The notes under the pieces were generated by a model, which was not told where the DNA came from, searched no databases, and was given only the letters and a program-made list of their open reading frames with translations. A program made the position numbers and the translations under genes. A stretch of DNA of 64,000 nt from an uncultured Bacteroidales bacterium (lineage in GTDB: Bacteria > Bacteroidota > Bacteroidia > Bacteroidales > UBA932), in contig CALUTY010000010.1 of assembly GCA_944323825.1 (NCBI GenBank), positions 1 to 64,000 of the forward strand, read 5' to 3'. Positions 36,309 through 44,132 of this stretch are shown here, one piece after another. Within the stretch, counting starts at the first letter, position 1. Every line of letters starts with the position of its first letter.

Positions 36309-37439
36309 ATGAAATTCGTCAAGACACATACGGACAGCGGCTCTTCGGCCAGATGCGGGCTCATCACCACGGACCACGGGACGATAGAGACGCCGATATT
36401 CATGCCTGTCGGTACGGTAGGCTCGGTCAAGGGGATATACCACAGGGATCTGAAGGAAGACATAGGGGCAGAGATCATTCTCGGCAACACATATCATCTC
36501 TACCTCAGGCCCGGACTGGAAATCCTCAAAGCCGCCGGCGGTCTCCACAGGTTCATTTCCTGGGACAGGCCGATACTGACGGACAGCGGAGGATTCCAGG
36601 TCTTCTCCCTCTCCCCCATCAGAAAACTCACTCCGGACGGATGCACATTCCGTTCCCACATCGACGGCTCTAAGCATGTGTTCACTCCCGAAAACAATGT
36701 GGACACCCAGCGCATCATCGGCGGCGACATCATCATGGCCCTTGACGAATGCACGCCCGGTGACGCCTCATTTGAATATGCAAGGAAATCCCTCGACCTG
36801 ACCAAATCGTGGCTGGAGAGGTGCATAAGGCATTTCGACAACACCGAACCCCTGTACGGATATTCACAGACATTCTTCCCTATAGTGCAGGGCTGCGTCT
36901 ATCCGGAACTCAGACGGGAGGCGGCCGAGCATGCGGCATCCTTCGACAGGGAGGGCTATGCCATAGGAGGGCTGTCTGTGGGCGAGACCACCGAACAGAT
37001 GTACGAGATGCTGGAGGTGGTATGTCCTATTCTTCCGGATGACAGGCCGAGGTATCTCATGGGAGTGGGCACTCCGGCCAACATCCTTGAAGGAATTGCC
37101 AGAGGGGTGGACATGTTCGACTGCGTGATGCCTACGCGCAACGGCAGGAACGGGATGCTGTTCACATGGGACGGCATCATGAACATGCGCAACCGCAAAT
37201 GGGCCGACGATTTCTCTCCGCTTGACCCGAAAGGCTCCTCATTTGTGGACAGGACATACAGCAAGGCCTATCTGAGGCATCTTTTCGTGGCGGGGGAAAT
37301 TTTCGCCGGGCAGATCGCCAGCGAACACAACCTCGCCTTCTACCTCGACCTTGTCCGTGAGGCAAGGAAGCACATCAAGGCAGGCGACTTCAGCACATGG
37401 AAAGAAGAAACCGTCAGAAAGGTAATGACACGACTTTAA
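36309..37439 (+). CDS. tgt: Queuine/preQ1 tRNA-guanine transglycosylase (Zn-ligand-poor form)
   Basis: A 376-residue TGT, which exchanges guanine 34 of some tRNAs for the queuosine precursor preQ1. The general base Asp92 (TDSGGFQ) and the nucleophile Asp271 (FDCVMPTRNGRNG) are in place, with the GGLSVGE pocket between. The usual C-x-C-x2-C zinc motif is absent: after FSPLDP the sequence reads GSSFVDRTYSKAYLRHL, so three of four zinc ligands are missing although the late His is kept. I believe this occurs in other Bacteroidota, so the protein is probably functional. lptG follows after 12 bases. Confidence 0.93.
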   Translation: MKFVKTHTDSGSSARCGLITTDHGTIETPIFMPVGTVGSVKGIYHRDLKEDIGAEIILGNTYHLYLRPGLEILKAAGGLHRFISWDRPILTDSGGFQVFSLSPIRKLTPDGCTFRSHIDGSKHVFTPENNVDTQRIIGGDIIMALDECTPGDASFEYARKSLDLTKSWLERCIRHFDNTEPLYGYSQTFFPIVQGCVYPELRREAAEHAASFDREGYAIGGLSVGETTEQMYEMLEVVCPILPDDRPRYLMGVGTPANILEGIARGVDMFDCVMPTRNGRNGMLFTWDGIMNMRNRKWADDFSPLDPKGSSFVDRTYSKAYLRHLFVAGEIFAGQIASEHNLAFYLDLVREARKHIKAGDFSTWKEETVRKVMTRL

Positions 37440-37451
37440 ACCCGAAGGGCA

Positions 37452-38543
37452 ATGGAACTCAAACCCAGACTGCTTGACATATACATAATCAAGAAATTCA
37501 TCCTGACTTTCTTCGTGGCTCTCCTGCTGATCATCGGCGTGGTGATCATCTTCGACATCAGCGAGAAGATTGACGACTTCGTCAGCAAGGAAGCCCCGCT
37601 GAAGGCCATCATATTCGACTACTATCTCAACTTCATCCCATATTTCATGAACATGTTCAGTCCCATGTTCGTGTTCATCACGGTCATCTTCTTCACTTCA
37701 AAGATGGCCGCCAACTCAGAGATAGTCGCCATTCTGTCATGCGGAATCAGCTTTCACAGGATGATGGTCCCGTATATGGTCTCCGCAACCCTCATTGCCA
37801 TATTCTCCTTAGGTCTGAATCTTTTCGTCATCCCGCAGTCGAACAAGATAAGGGTCGAATTCGAGAGCAAGTACATAAAAGGGCACAACAAGACAACAGC
37901 GAGAAACATACATTACCAGATAGCCCCGGGAGAATTCGTGTTCATCGAGTCCTTCAGCTCATGGAACAACACCGCCTACAGGTTCACCCTTGAAAAGGTG
38001 AAGGAAAACAGGCTCGTGTCGAAGCTCTCCGCCGAAACGGCAGCATGGGACAGCACCTCCGCCTCCTGGAGGCTGAAGAAATATTTCATCAGGGACTACA
38101 CCTCTGCACTTGGCGACCAGGTCAGGACCGGAGCACAGTTGGACACCGTCATAGACCTGAATGTGAGCGACCTGTACATCCAGAAAGGAGCGGTGGAGAC
38201 TCTATCCTACAAGGAGCTGAACAACATGATAGAAGTCCAGAAGATGCGCGGGGACGAAAATGTGAAAGTCGCGCTGATCGAGAAGCACACCAGGTTCGCC
38301 CTCCCGTTCTCAGCATTCATCCTGACCATAATGGGAGTGTCGCTATCATCCAAGAAGCGGCGGGGAGGCATCGGATGGAACATCGGCATCGGCATTGCGC
38401 TGAGCTTCTCCTACATCCTCTTCCTGAAGTTCAGCCAGATGTTCGTCTACACTGATTTCCTGCCTCCAGGCATCGCCCTATGGGTCCCGAACATACTCTT
38501 TGCAATAGTGGCGGGATTCCTGTACAAGATTGCACCGAAATAA
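37452..38543 (+). CDS. lptG: LptF/LptG-family lipopolysaccharide export permease
   Basis: A 363-residue YjgP/YjgQ permease of the LptB2FG complex that extracts LPS from the inner membrane. It has N-terminal membrane helices (about 12-130), a periplasmic middle domain and three C-terminal helices (about 275-360). It is normal length, unlike the homologue fused to Fmt at 29261-31696, so the two probably form the LptF/LptG pair. Which is F and which is G cannot be fixed from sequence. It is coupled to tgt and followed by a terminator. Confidence 0.9.
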   Translation: MELKPRLLDIYIIKKFILTFFVALLLIIGVVIIFDISEKIDDFVSKEAPLKAIIFDYYLNFIPYFMNMFSPMFVFITVIFFTSKMAANSEIVAILSCGISFHRMMVPYMVSATLIAIFSLGLNLFVIPQSNKIRVEFESKYIKGHNKTTARNIHYQIAPGEFVFIESFSSWNNTAYRFTLEKVKENRLVSKLSAETAAWDSTSASWRLKKYFIRDYTSALGDQVRTGAQLDTVIDLNVSDLYIQKGAVETLSYKELNNMIEVQKMRGDENVKVALIEKHTRFALPFSAFILTIMGVSLSSKKRRGGIGWNIGIGIALSFSYILFLKFSQMFVYTDFLPPGIALWVPNILFAIVAGFLYKIAPK

Positions 38544-38552
38544 ATGACACAA

Positions 38553-38597
38553 AGGGGATGGCTCAAAAATGAAAGCCATCCCCTATCAAATCTTTTT
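38553..38597 (+). terminator. Terminator of the tgt-lptG unit
   Basis: A perfect 11-base stem AGGGGATGGCT (38553-38563 with 38574-38584), 10-base loop, followed by TCAAATCTTTTTT. It starts nine bases after the lptG stop. Confidence 0.82.
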
Positions 38598-38618
38598 TGA
38601 CCCGCCTCATTTTATGTT

Positions 38619-39404
38619 CTACCTCTTTTTCACCGAAGAGGCACCTGACACATGGACATCACTCTCCGCGTCTCCTGAATAGATAAGGGTGGATGCCCCT
38701 GACACTTCCCCGGAAAGCGACTTGTTGCATATTATGCGGGCACTGCTGGCTCCGGAAATGTCGCATGAAGTATTGTCTGTCACAATCCAGGAGTCGGACA
38801 TGCCTTTGAGAGACGAGGCCCCTGATACAGTCAGGCTGCATGTCCCTGCCCTGCCGGAAAGCCTTGCATCAGAAGCGCCGGAAAGGTCAATGTCAAGAGA
38901 TGAAGCTTCCACTTCGCAAGAAATGGATGAGGCGCCTGAACCTGAAACAGACACCTTGTCCGCATGCACCGCCGCATCAAAATCAGAGGCACCGGTGACA
39001 TCAACCGCAAATTGCTCCGCTTCGAATACCCTTCCGGAAGTCAATGAACTTGCCCCGCTGACATCTACTCTTTCAAGGGAAGTGCTGTAAGGCAACACGA
39101 CAGTGACATCACCATAATTCCAGTTCCTGAATTGTGCCGGGAACTTGATATACAGGCAGAGTTCATTCCTGTTTCTCTCCACTCTCACATAGTCAATGAC
39201 CGACTCATCTGCCGTCACATAGACAGAATCCGCCGTCTCGGAAAAAGAAACCTCCATGGCATTGGAAATATCCAGCGAAGCATAGTCCGGCTCTACTGCA
39301 TAACCTTTCGTCTCTTTTATTCCCGATAGCTTTTCTCCGGCAGAGCAGCCAGACACATTAAGGCATACGGCGCACGCGGCCGCAATAAGAACAACAGTTT
39401 TCAT
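38619..39404 (-). CDS. GIN-domain (DUF2807) lipoprotein
   Basis: About 261 residues with a lipoprotein signal (lipobox VSGC, Cys20) and a putative autotransporter-like GIN domain. The C-terminal two thirds repeat the motif [V/L/I]-[S/T]-G-A-S eight times at intervals of roughly 15-25 residues, as expected for a right-handed beta-helix. The family has no proven function; surface adhesion or polysaccharide contact has been proposed. I take the ATG at 39404, which gives a proper signal peptide; a longer frame to 39464 does not. It stands alone. Confidence 0.85.
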   Translation of the reverse strand: MKTVVLIAAACAVCLNVSGCSAGEKLSGIKETKGYAVEPDYASLDISNAMEVSFSETADSVYVTADESVIDYVRVERNRNELCLYIKFPAQFRNWNYGDVTVVLPYSTSLERVDVSGASSLTSGRVFEAEQFAVDVTGASDFDAAVHADKVSVSGSGASSISCEVEASSLDIDLSGASDARLSGRAGTCSLTVSGASSLKGMSDSWIVTDNTSCDISGASSARIICNKSLSGEVSGASTLIYSGDAESDVHVSGASSVKKR

Positions 39405-39506
39405 ATCAATTTTTATCTGTTTTGTGATTATATACAAAATATCCTTATCCTGAAGCGCAATCAAAGGTACCGTTACGGATCACGCCATCCAGTCAATCAG
39501 TTCCCT

Positions 39507-39529
39507 GCAATGCCTGTAATTGGCATTGC
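39507..39529. repeat. Perfect 8-base hairpin in an intergenic region
   Basis: GCAATGCC and GGCATTGC pair around a 7-base loop, 55 bases downstream of the second M3 peptidase stop. No T-run follows on the minus strand, so it is a weak terminator candidate. The sequence TACCGTTACG also occurs on either side (39468-39477 and 39579-39588). Confidence 0.4.
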
Positions 39530-39583
39530 TTATATAAGACAGAAAGACGGCACAAAATGTTGCAGCCTGTGTGTATTTTACCG

Positions 39584-41635
39584 TTACGAAGGCCTGCCTG
39601 TCAGTCCCAGCTTCCTCATCAGAGCCTCAGGCTCCGGATCCCTGCCCCTGAACCTGCGGTACAGGACCGCTGCATCTTCCGAACCGCCCTTTGAAAGGAT
39701 GTTCTCCCTGAATGAGCCCGCGACCTCCCGGCTGAATATCCCTTTCTCCTTGAAAAGCGAGAATGCATCGGCTTCAAGAGCCTCCGCCCATTTATAGGAA
39801 TAATATCCTGCAGCATAGCCACCGGAAAAGATGTGGTTGAACGATGTCGAGATGATGGTTCCCTCAGCCTTCGGCAGCACTGAAGACGGCTCCAGCACCC
39901 TGCGCTCGAACGCCTCCACATCTTCTTCAGGAAGGGTCTTTAGCGTATTCCAGGCCATGTCAAGGATACCGAACTGGAGCTGGCGCACCTGATAATACCC
40001 GGCAAGATAATTCTGCGCATCCACAATCTTTTTCACGAGGTCATGCGGAATCGGCTCCCCGGTCCGCCAGTCCTTTGCGAACGAATCCAGATATTCAGGC
40101 TCGTATGCCCAGTTCTCCATTATCTGCGACGGAAGTTCCACAAAATCCCTCGCCACATTGGTCCCGGTGAGCGAAGGATAACGGCCCTCCGCCATGATGC
40201 CGTGGAGGGCATGTCCGAATTCATGAAGGAAAGTGACAAGTTCCGAATGTGTCAGGAGCGACGGGGAATCCTTCCCCGGCTTCGTGAAATTGGTGACTAT
40301 GCTTATGAAAGGGCGTTCCTCCACGCCGTTCAAGACGCCCTGCCCACGGAACTCGGTCATCCATGCCCCTCCCCTCTTGCCCGGACGCGGGAAGAAGTCG
40401 GCATAGAAAAGAGCCAGATGCCTGCCTGTCTCATCAGTCACGTCAAAGACCTTCACATCCTTATGATAGGCAGGAATGTCCTGCCTTTCCTCAAACCTCA
40501 GCCCATACAGTGTCCCTGCAAGACCCAGCACCGCATCAATGCAGTTCTCAAGCCGGAAATACGGCTTCAGAAGTTCCTCGTTCAGAGAAAATTCCGTCTC
40601 CTGATATCGTTCCGCCCAATAAGGGAAGTCCCATGGCTGGAGCCTGCTGCCCGTGAATCCGTTTTCCTTTGCAAAGCTGAACAGTCTGTCAACCTCCACC
40701 CGGGCGAACGGCAGCGTCCTTCCCAGCAGCCCCGAAAGGAAAGAGTCCACCGCAGCGGATGTCTTTGCCATCCGTTCCTCCAGCGCATAGTCGGCGTATG
40801 TCCCGTAGCCGAGCAATTCAGCCATCTTCATGCGCAGCCAGGTGATTCTTTTGACCGTCTGCCTGTTGTCGTACTCACCTGATGCGCCCCTTGTGCTGTA
40901 GGCCATATACATTTCCCTGCGCAGCTCCCTGTCCCGGCAATATTTCATGAAAGGACTGTAGCTCGGATATTCCAGGGTGAAGACCCAGCCGTCCACACCT
41001 TTTTCCTTTGCAGCCGCCGCTCCCGTCTCCAACACATAGTCCGGAAGCCCCTCCAGCCTTGACCTGTCCGTTATCCTGAGCATGTATGCATTGGTAGCAT
41101 CAAGGACATTCTTCCCGAAACGGAGAGAAAGCAGGGAAAGCTCCTCGGCATATTTCCCGTATGTCTTCTTGTCTTCATCGGAAAGGGCCGCCCCGTTGCG
41201 TATGAAGGACTTGTAGGTGTCTTCCAGCAGCATCGCAGCCTCCTTGTCCAGCCTCAGGCTTTCCTTCTTGTCATACACCTTCCTGACCCTCTCGAAAAGC
41301 CTGCTGTTCAACGACACATACATCGAATGCTCTGTCAGAAGCGGGGAAACCTCCTCCGCAATCTTCTGCATCTCATCATCCGACTCCGCCTCCAGAAGAT
41401 TGAAGAATATGCCCGACACCCTGTCCAATGTACGCCCGCTATACTCCAGCCGTTCAATGGTATTCTCAAATGTCGGCTCCGAAGGGTCATCCGCAATGGC
41501 GTCAACCTCTGCCCGTGCTTCCTTCAGCGCCTCCCTGAATGCCGGCATATAATGGCCGTTCCTTATCTTGTCGAACTGTGGTGCCCCGTAAGGACATCGG
41601 GACACCTCCAGCAATGGATTTTTGTCATTCATCAT
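39584..41635 (-). CDS. M3-family metallopeptidase (Dcp/oligopeptidase A-like), cytosolic
   Basis: A 683-residue paralogue of the lipoprotein peptidase at 1429-3741, with HEFGH at 471-475 and the third zinc ligand Glu500 in FVELPSQ. Unlike the paralogue it has no signal peptide or lipobox, so it should act in the cytoplasm on oligopeptides, giving the cell one M3 enzyme on each side of the inner membrane. The start overlaps the stop of the upstream zinc-ribbon gene by four bases (ATGA), so the pair is translationally coupled. Confidence 0.93.
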   Translation of the reverse strand: MMNDKNPLLEVSRCPYGAPQFDKIRNGHYMPAFREALKEARAEVDAIADDPSEPTFENTIERLEYSGRTLDRVSGIFFNLLEAESDDEMQKIAEEVSPLLTEHSMYVSLNSRLFERVRKVYDKKESLRLDKEAAMLLEDTYKSFIRNGAALSDEDKKTYGKYAEELSLLSLRFGKNVLDATNAYMLRITDRSRLEGLPDYVLETGAAAAKEKGVDGWVFTLEYPSYSPFMKYCRDRELRREMYMAYSTRGASGEYDNRQTVKRITWLRMKMAELLGYGTYADYALEERMAKTSAAVDSFLSGLLGRTLPFARVEVDRLFSFAKENGFTGSRLQPWDFPYWAERYQETEFSLNEELLKPYFRLENCIDAVLGLAGTLYGLRFEERQDIPAYHKDVKVFDVTDETGRHLALFYADFFPRPGKRGGAWMTEFRGQGVLNGVEERPFISIVTNFTKPGKDSPSLLTHSELVTFLHEFGHALHGIMAEGRYPSLTGTNVARDFVELPSQIMENWAYEPEYLDSFAKDWRTGEPIPHDLVKKIVDAQNYLAGYYQVRQLQFGILDMAWNTLKTLPEEDVEAFERRVLEPSSVLPKAEGTIISTSFNHIFSGGYAAGYYSYKWAEALEADAFSLFKEKGIFSREVAGSFRENILSKGGSEDAAVLYRRFRGRDPEPEALMRKLGLTGRPS

Positions 41636-42075
41636 TTGTTCCCTTTATGTTCCGGATGCGAATTTACGGAATTTTTTACTGAATTGCCGGGGTCAAGGGA
41701 GCAAGGGATCCTTGAAACCGAACATATCCTTGTAGGTGTGAGGATGAACCTTATGTCAAAACAGCAGAATTCGTCATGCCTGCGTATCTTCCGGTACGAG
41801 GTCACATAGTCCGTGTCAAATCCGAGATGCTTCAGCTCCACAAGGTCCATCGAATCCATCCCGAGCTTCAGCATCCTGTCCAATATCCCGTGGTTCCGCT
41901 CAAGGGAATTTATCACCTTGAGCTTCGTGACCCTGCTGTTCCTGGATTTCCTGTTGTTGTACCTGTTCTTGCAGCTTTCACAGCAGAACTTCTTGTCAGG
42001 CCGTCCATACTTGATCTCATCCCCGCATTCAAGGCAGGCAACCGCCTTGTGTTCTTCTTCCGTGTTATATCTCAT
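41632..42075 (-). CDS. Conserved zinc-ribbon protein of unknown function
   Basis: A 147-residue basic protein with two Cys pairs, C14-x2-C17 and C31/32...C35, forming a probable treble-clef or zinc ribbon, then an Arg/Lys/Asn-rich helix (36-50) and a small alpha/beta region with the phrase VTSYRKIRRHDE. I recall similar short proteins in other Bacteroidales, all uncharacterised. Nucleic-acid binding is plausible from the zinc ribbon and basic helix. The ATG at 42075 was preferred to an upstream one at 42186, because the extra residues look non-coding. Coupled to the M3 peptidase gene downstream. Confidence 0.7.
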   Translation of the reverse strand: MRYNTEEEHKAVACLECGDEIKYGRPDKKFCCESCKNRYNNRKSRNSRVTKLKVINSLERNHGILDRMLKLGMDSMDLVELKHLGFDTDYVTSYRKIRRHDEFCCFDIRFILTPTRICSVSRIPCSLDPGNSVKNSVNSHPEHKGNK

Positions 42076-42468
42076 GGCATCGTCTTTGGTTTGCCCAAAT
42101 GTGCACAAAGCCCGGCCCTTATGCAAATAAATGTGGCGGAATCTTCCAGCTTCCGGAAAACTTTTTCTCTTTTTTGCAATCCCCACACAAAAATGTATGT
42201 TTTTTCTCTTTTTTACACCGTTCCATACCGCTCCGCATTTCGTAAAAATAAATTTTCATGCCCGGCTTCAGACCTCCAAATGAATTGTCATCCATATAAA
42301 AAAATCATGTTTTCAAAAGAAAAAGAAAAATCCTGCACAAAAAACAGAAATACCTGCATTTTCCGAGAAATATCCCGCATAATATGCTGATTATTTTGCC
42401 TTACTTTGCCAATGCCCAGCAGAAGTGCGCACGACATGCGGGAAGAAACCGAACAAAAAGCATTTACT
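42076..42468. other. AT-rich divergent intergenic region
   Basis: About 390 bases between the divergent zinc-ribbon gene and ssb. It is AT-rich with many A and T runs and no gene, tRNA or clear hairpin. It should hold both promoters, but I see no exact TTTG/TAnnTTTG pair; the nearest are 7-base near-matches at about 42393 and 42402. Confidence 0.5.
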
Positions 42469-42798
42469 ATGGAACAGTTGAACAGAATCGAATTGAGGGG
42501 AAATGTCGGCAACATCCGCATTTCGGCCGCAGGCTCCGGCCAGGTCGCAAGGTTCTCCCTCGCCACCAATTTCCTTTACAAGAACCGCGACGGCGAAGCC
42601 GTGGTCGAAACCACCTGGCACAATGTGGTAGCATGGAACACCAAGGGCATGCCCGACTTCAGCCTCATCACCAAAGGCTGCCCTGTCTATGTCTGCGGCC
42701 GCCTCAAAAGCTCCAAGTACACCGGCAGCGACGGCGTCGAACGCCAGTCCTACGAAGTCGTCGCCAACAAGCTCGTAATCGAAGAGCGTGGCGAATGA
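42469..42798 (+). CDS. Short single-stranded DNA-binding protein (SSB) paralogue
   Basis: About 109 residues forming one OB-fold of the SSB family (NRIELRGNVGNI at the start, then the WHNVVAW and GCPVYVCGRL strands). It ends right after the fold and lacks the Gln/Gly-rich linker and the acidic DDIPF-type tip that recruits partner proteins, so it is probably an accessory SSB rather than the main replicative one. I chose the ATG at 42469, where homology begins; an upstream ATG at 42406 adds 21 residues that look non-coding. Confidence 0.85.
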   Translation: MEQLNRIELRGNVGNIRISAAGSGQVARFSLATNFLYKNRDGEAVVETTWHNVVAWNTKGMPDFSLITKGCPVYVCGRLKSSKYTGSDGVERQSYEVVANKLVIEERGE

Positions 42799-42819
42799 CA
42801 TCCGCCCCTCAATGCTGAA

Positions 42820-42839
42820 GAGGTGCCCATATGCACCTC
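42820..42839. repeat. Hairpin after ssb
   Basis: GAGGTGC and GCACCTC pair around CCATAT, 22 bases after the ssb stop, in the 150-base region convergent with pflA. There is no T-run, so terminator activity is doubtful. Confidence 0.4.
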
Positions 42840-42948
42840 CGGGAAAGGAGTGCGGTCCAATTCCCTTTCGGCCCGCCTCCTTTCTCCATACACATTGCCT
42901 TCAAGTAAAGCTCAGTAAAAATCAGTCCATGAACCAGACACGAACCTG

Positions 42949-43677
42949 TCAGTTCAGGACAACGAAGGGGAAATATTCACGGAAGAGGGCTTCGGCGCTT
43001 GAAAGCTGGGCTTTGGTGTTGAGGGGGACGGATTTCAAGGGGTATTCCTGGCCGAGGGAGGCATATTTGTTGACGCCGAGGGTGTGGTACGGGAGGATTT
43101 CGACGCGCTGCAGCATCTTATAGGTCCTGAAATGCTCGCCGAGGGCACGGATGTCTTCCTCGAAGTCACTGTAGCCGGGAACAAGGACATAGCGGAGCCA
43201 GAACGGCCTGCTATGCTCCTCCAGCCAGGCGGCGGTCTTCAGGGTCTGATGATTGCTGCGGCCGGTGAGGGACTGGTGCCTTTCGGGGTTGAATTCCTTG
43301 ACATCAAGGAGGACAAGGTCAACGATGGAAAGGAGCTCTTCCACGTCGCTGTTCCAGATGCCGACGTTGGAGTCAAGGCATACATTTATGCCCTGGCCGT
43401 GCAGCTGATGGACAAGGGGGACAAGAGCTTTCGCCTGGACTGTGGGCTCGCCGCCGGAGAATGTGACCCCGCCGCGTTTCCCGAAAAACGGCTTTTGGCT
43501 GACTGCCATTCGGAGAATCTCCTCCGGGTCGGTTTCCTTGCCGCCTTCGTACGGGATGGTGTCCGGATTGGCACAATACAGGCATCTGAAAGGGCAGCCC
43601 TGCAAAAAAACGACGAGCCGGAGTCCCGGCCCATCGTAAGTCCCCATCGATTCGTATGAATGTACTTTCAACTTCAT
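42949..43677 (-). CDS. pflA: Pyruvate formate-lyase-activating enzyme (radical SAM)
   Basis: A 242-residue radical SAM enzyme that installs the glycyl radical on pyruvate formate-lyase. The cluster motif C28-x3-C32-x2-C35 is complete, and the SAM-binding FSGGEPT and the N-terminal TYDGPGLR substrate region match PflA. It lies downstream of pflB on the same strand but is separated by 450 bases of palindromic DNA, with a large inverted repeat ending five bases before its ATG. Confidence 0.95.
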   Translation of the reverse strand: MKLKVHSYESMGTYDGPGLRLVVFLQGCPFRCLYCANPDTIPYEGGKETDPEEILRMAVSQKPFFGKRGGVTFSGGEPTVQAKALVPLVHQLHGQGINVCLDSNVGIWNSDVEELLSIVDLVLLDVKEFNPERHQSLTGRSNHQTLKTAAWLEEHSRPFWLRYVLVPGYSDFEEDIRALGEHFRTYKMLQRVEILPYHTLGVNKYASLGQEYPLKSVPLNTKAQLSSAEALFREYFPFVVLN

Positions 43678-43681
43678 ATAA

Positions 43682-43743
43682 TTAACGTCGGTTCGACGAA
43701 TTTATAATGCTCGCTCCCAAGGAATTCGTCGAACCGTCGTTAA
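43682..43743. repeat. 21-base inverted repeat just upstream of pflA
   Basis: Arms 43682-43702 and 43723-43743 are complementary at 20 of 21 positions and enclose a 20-base loop. The right arm begins AATTCGTCGAACCG. In pflA mRNA this would form a stable stem within five bases of the start codon; it may alternatively be a repeat element or an operator. Confidence 0.7.
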
Positions 43744-43860
43744 GGATTTCTTCGAAATCCATTTGTCTTAATCCCCAGTCGCTTCGCGACAGCCCCTTGT
43801 CAAGGGGCGTCACCCTCCTTATTCCTCCCTCTCCGGGAGGACTGTCGCAGGACTAGTCCT
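43744..43860. repeat. Cluster of five short palindromes (REP-like)
   Basis: Five tight palindromes follow one another: GGATTTC-TTC-GAAATCC (43744-43760), GTCGC-TTC-GCGAC (43778-43790), GCCCCTT-GTC-AAGGGGC (43792-43808), CCTCCC-TCTCC-GGGAGG (43824-43840) and AGGACTAGTCCT (43849-43860). None has a coding explanation. The pattern resembles repetitive extragenic palindromes. From 43861 to 44011 I see nothing identifiable. Confidence 0.6.
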
Positions 43861-44011
43861 GCTCCTATAGCGGTTGTCCGAGGAAATATATTTCATCGGA
43901 CTAACATTATGATTATCCCCCAAATACCCCTTGTTGTCGTTCCTGCCTGTTATAGCAGATTCCTCGACTGCGTCCTGGATGACTTCTGGCGGGGTACTTT
44001 TTTTGAATATG

Positions 44012-44132
44012 TAAAATTTCCAAAACAGGGTGGAGAACAAGGCGTGCGCAGCTCCGAGGACCGGAGCAACCTTCCGGTTGTGAGGACCGGAAGACAAGCA
44101 CAACGCCGTTATCCGCCCTGTTTTAAATTTTA
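44012..44132 (-). repeat. Branched palindromic element immediately after pflB
   Basis: Long outer arms (44012-44034 with 44112-44132) enclose a second stem (44041-44049 with 44098-44107) and two perfect inner hairpins, GCTCCG...CGGAGC (44051-44067) and CTTCCGG...CCGGAAG (44071-44093). The two inner hairpins share the phrase GAGGACCGG. The RNA from the minus strand would fold into a cloverleaf-like shape starting at the pflB stop codon. It may be an mRNA-protecting or terminating structure, or a copy of a repeat family. Confidence 0.6.

Noticed and set aside
42391..42409. A consensus promoter for ssb (TATTTTG and TACTTTG)
   Set aside because: Both boxes are one base short of TAnnTTTG and no TTTG lies at the -33 distance, so I list the region without a promoter call.
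43682..43860. A CRISPR array
   Set aside because: The repeats are single palindromes of different sequence, with no repeated unit of constant length and no spacers; no cas genes are nearby.
43819..44103. A 94-residue minus-strand open frame between pflA and pflB
   Set aside because: It lies across palindromic repeats and has no domain-like composition; I treat it as translation of a non-coding repeat.
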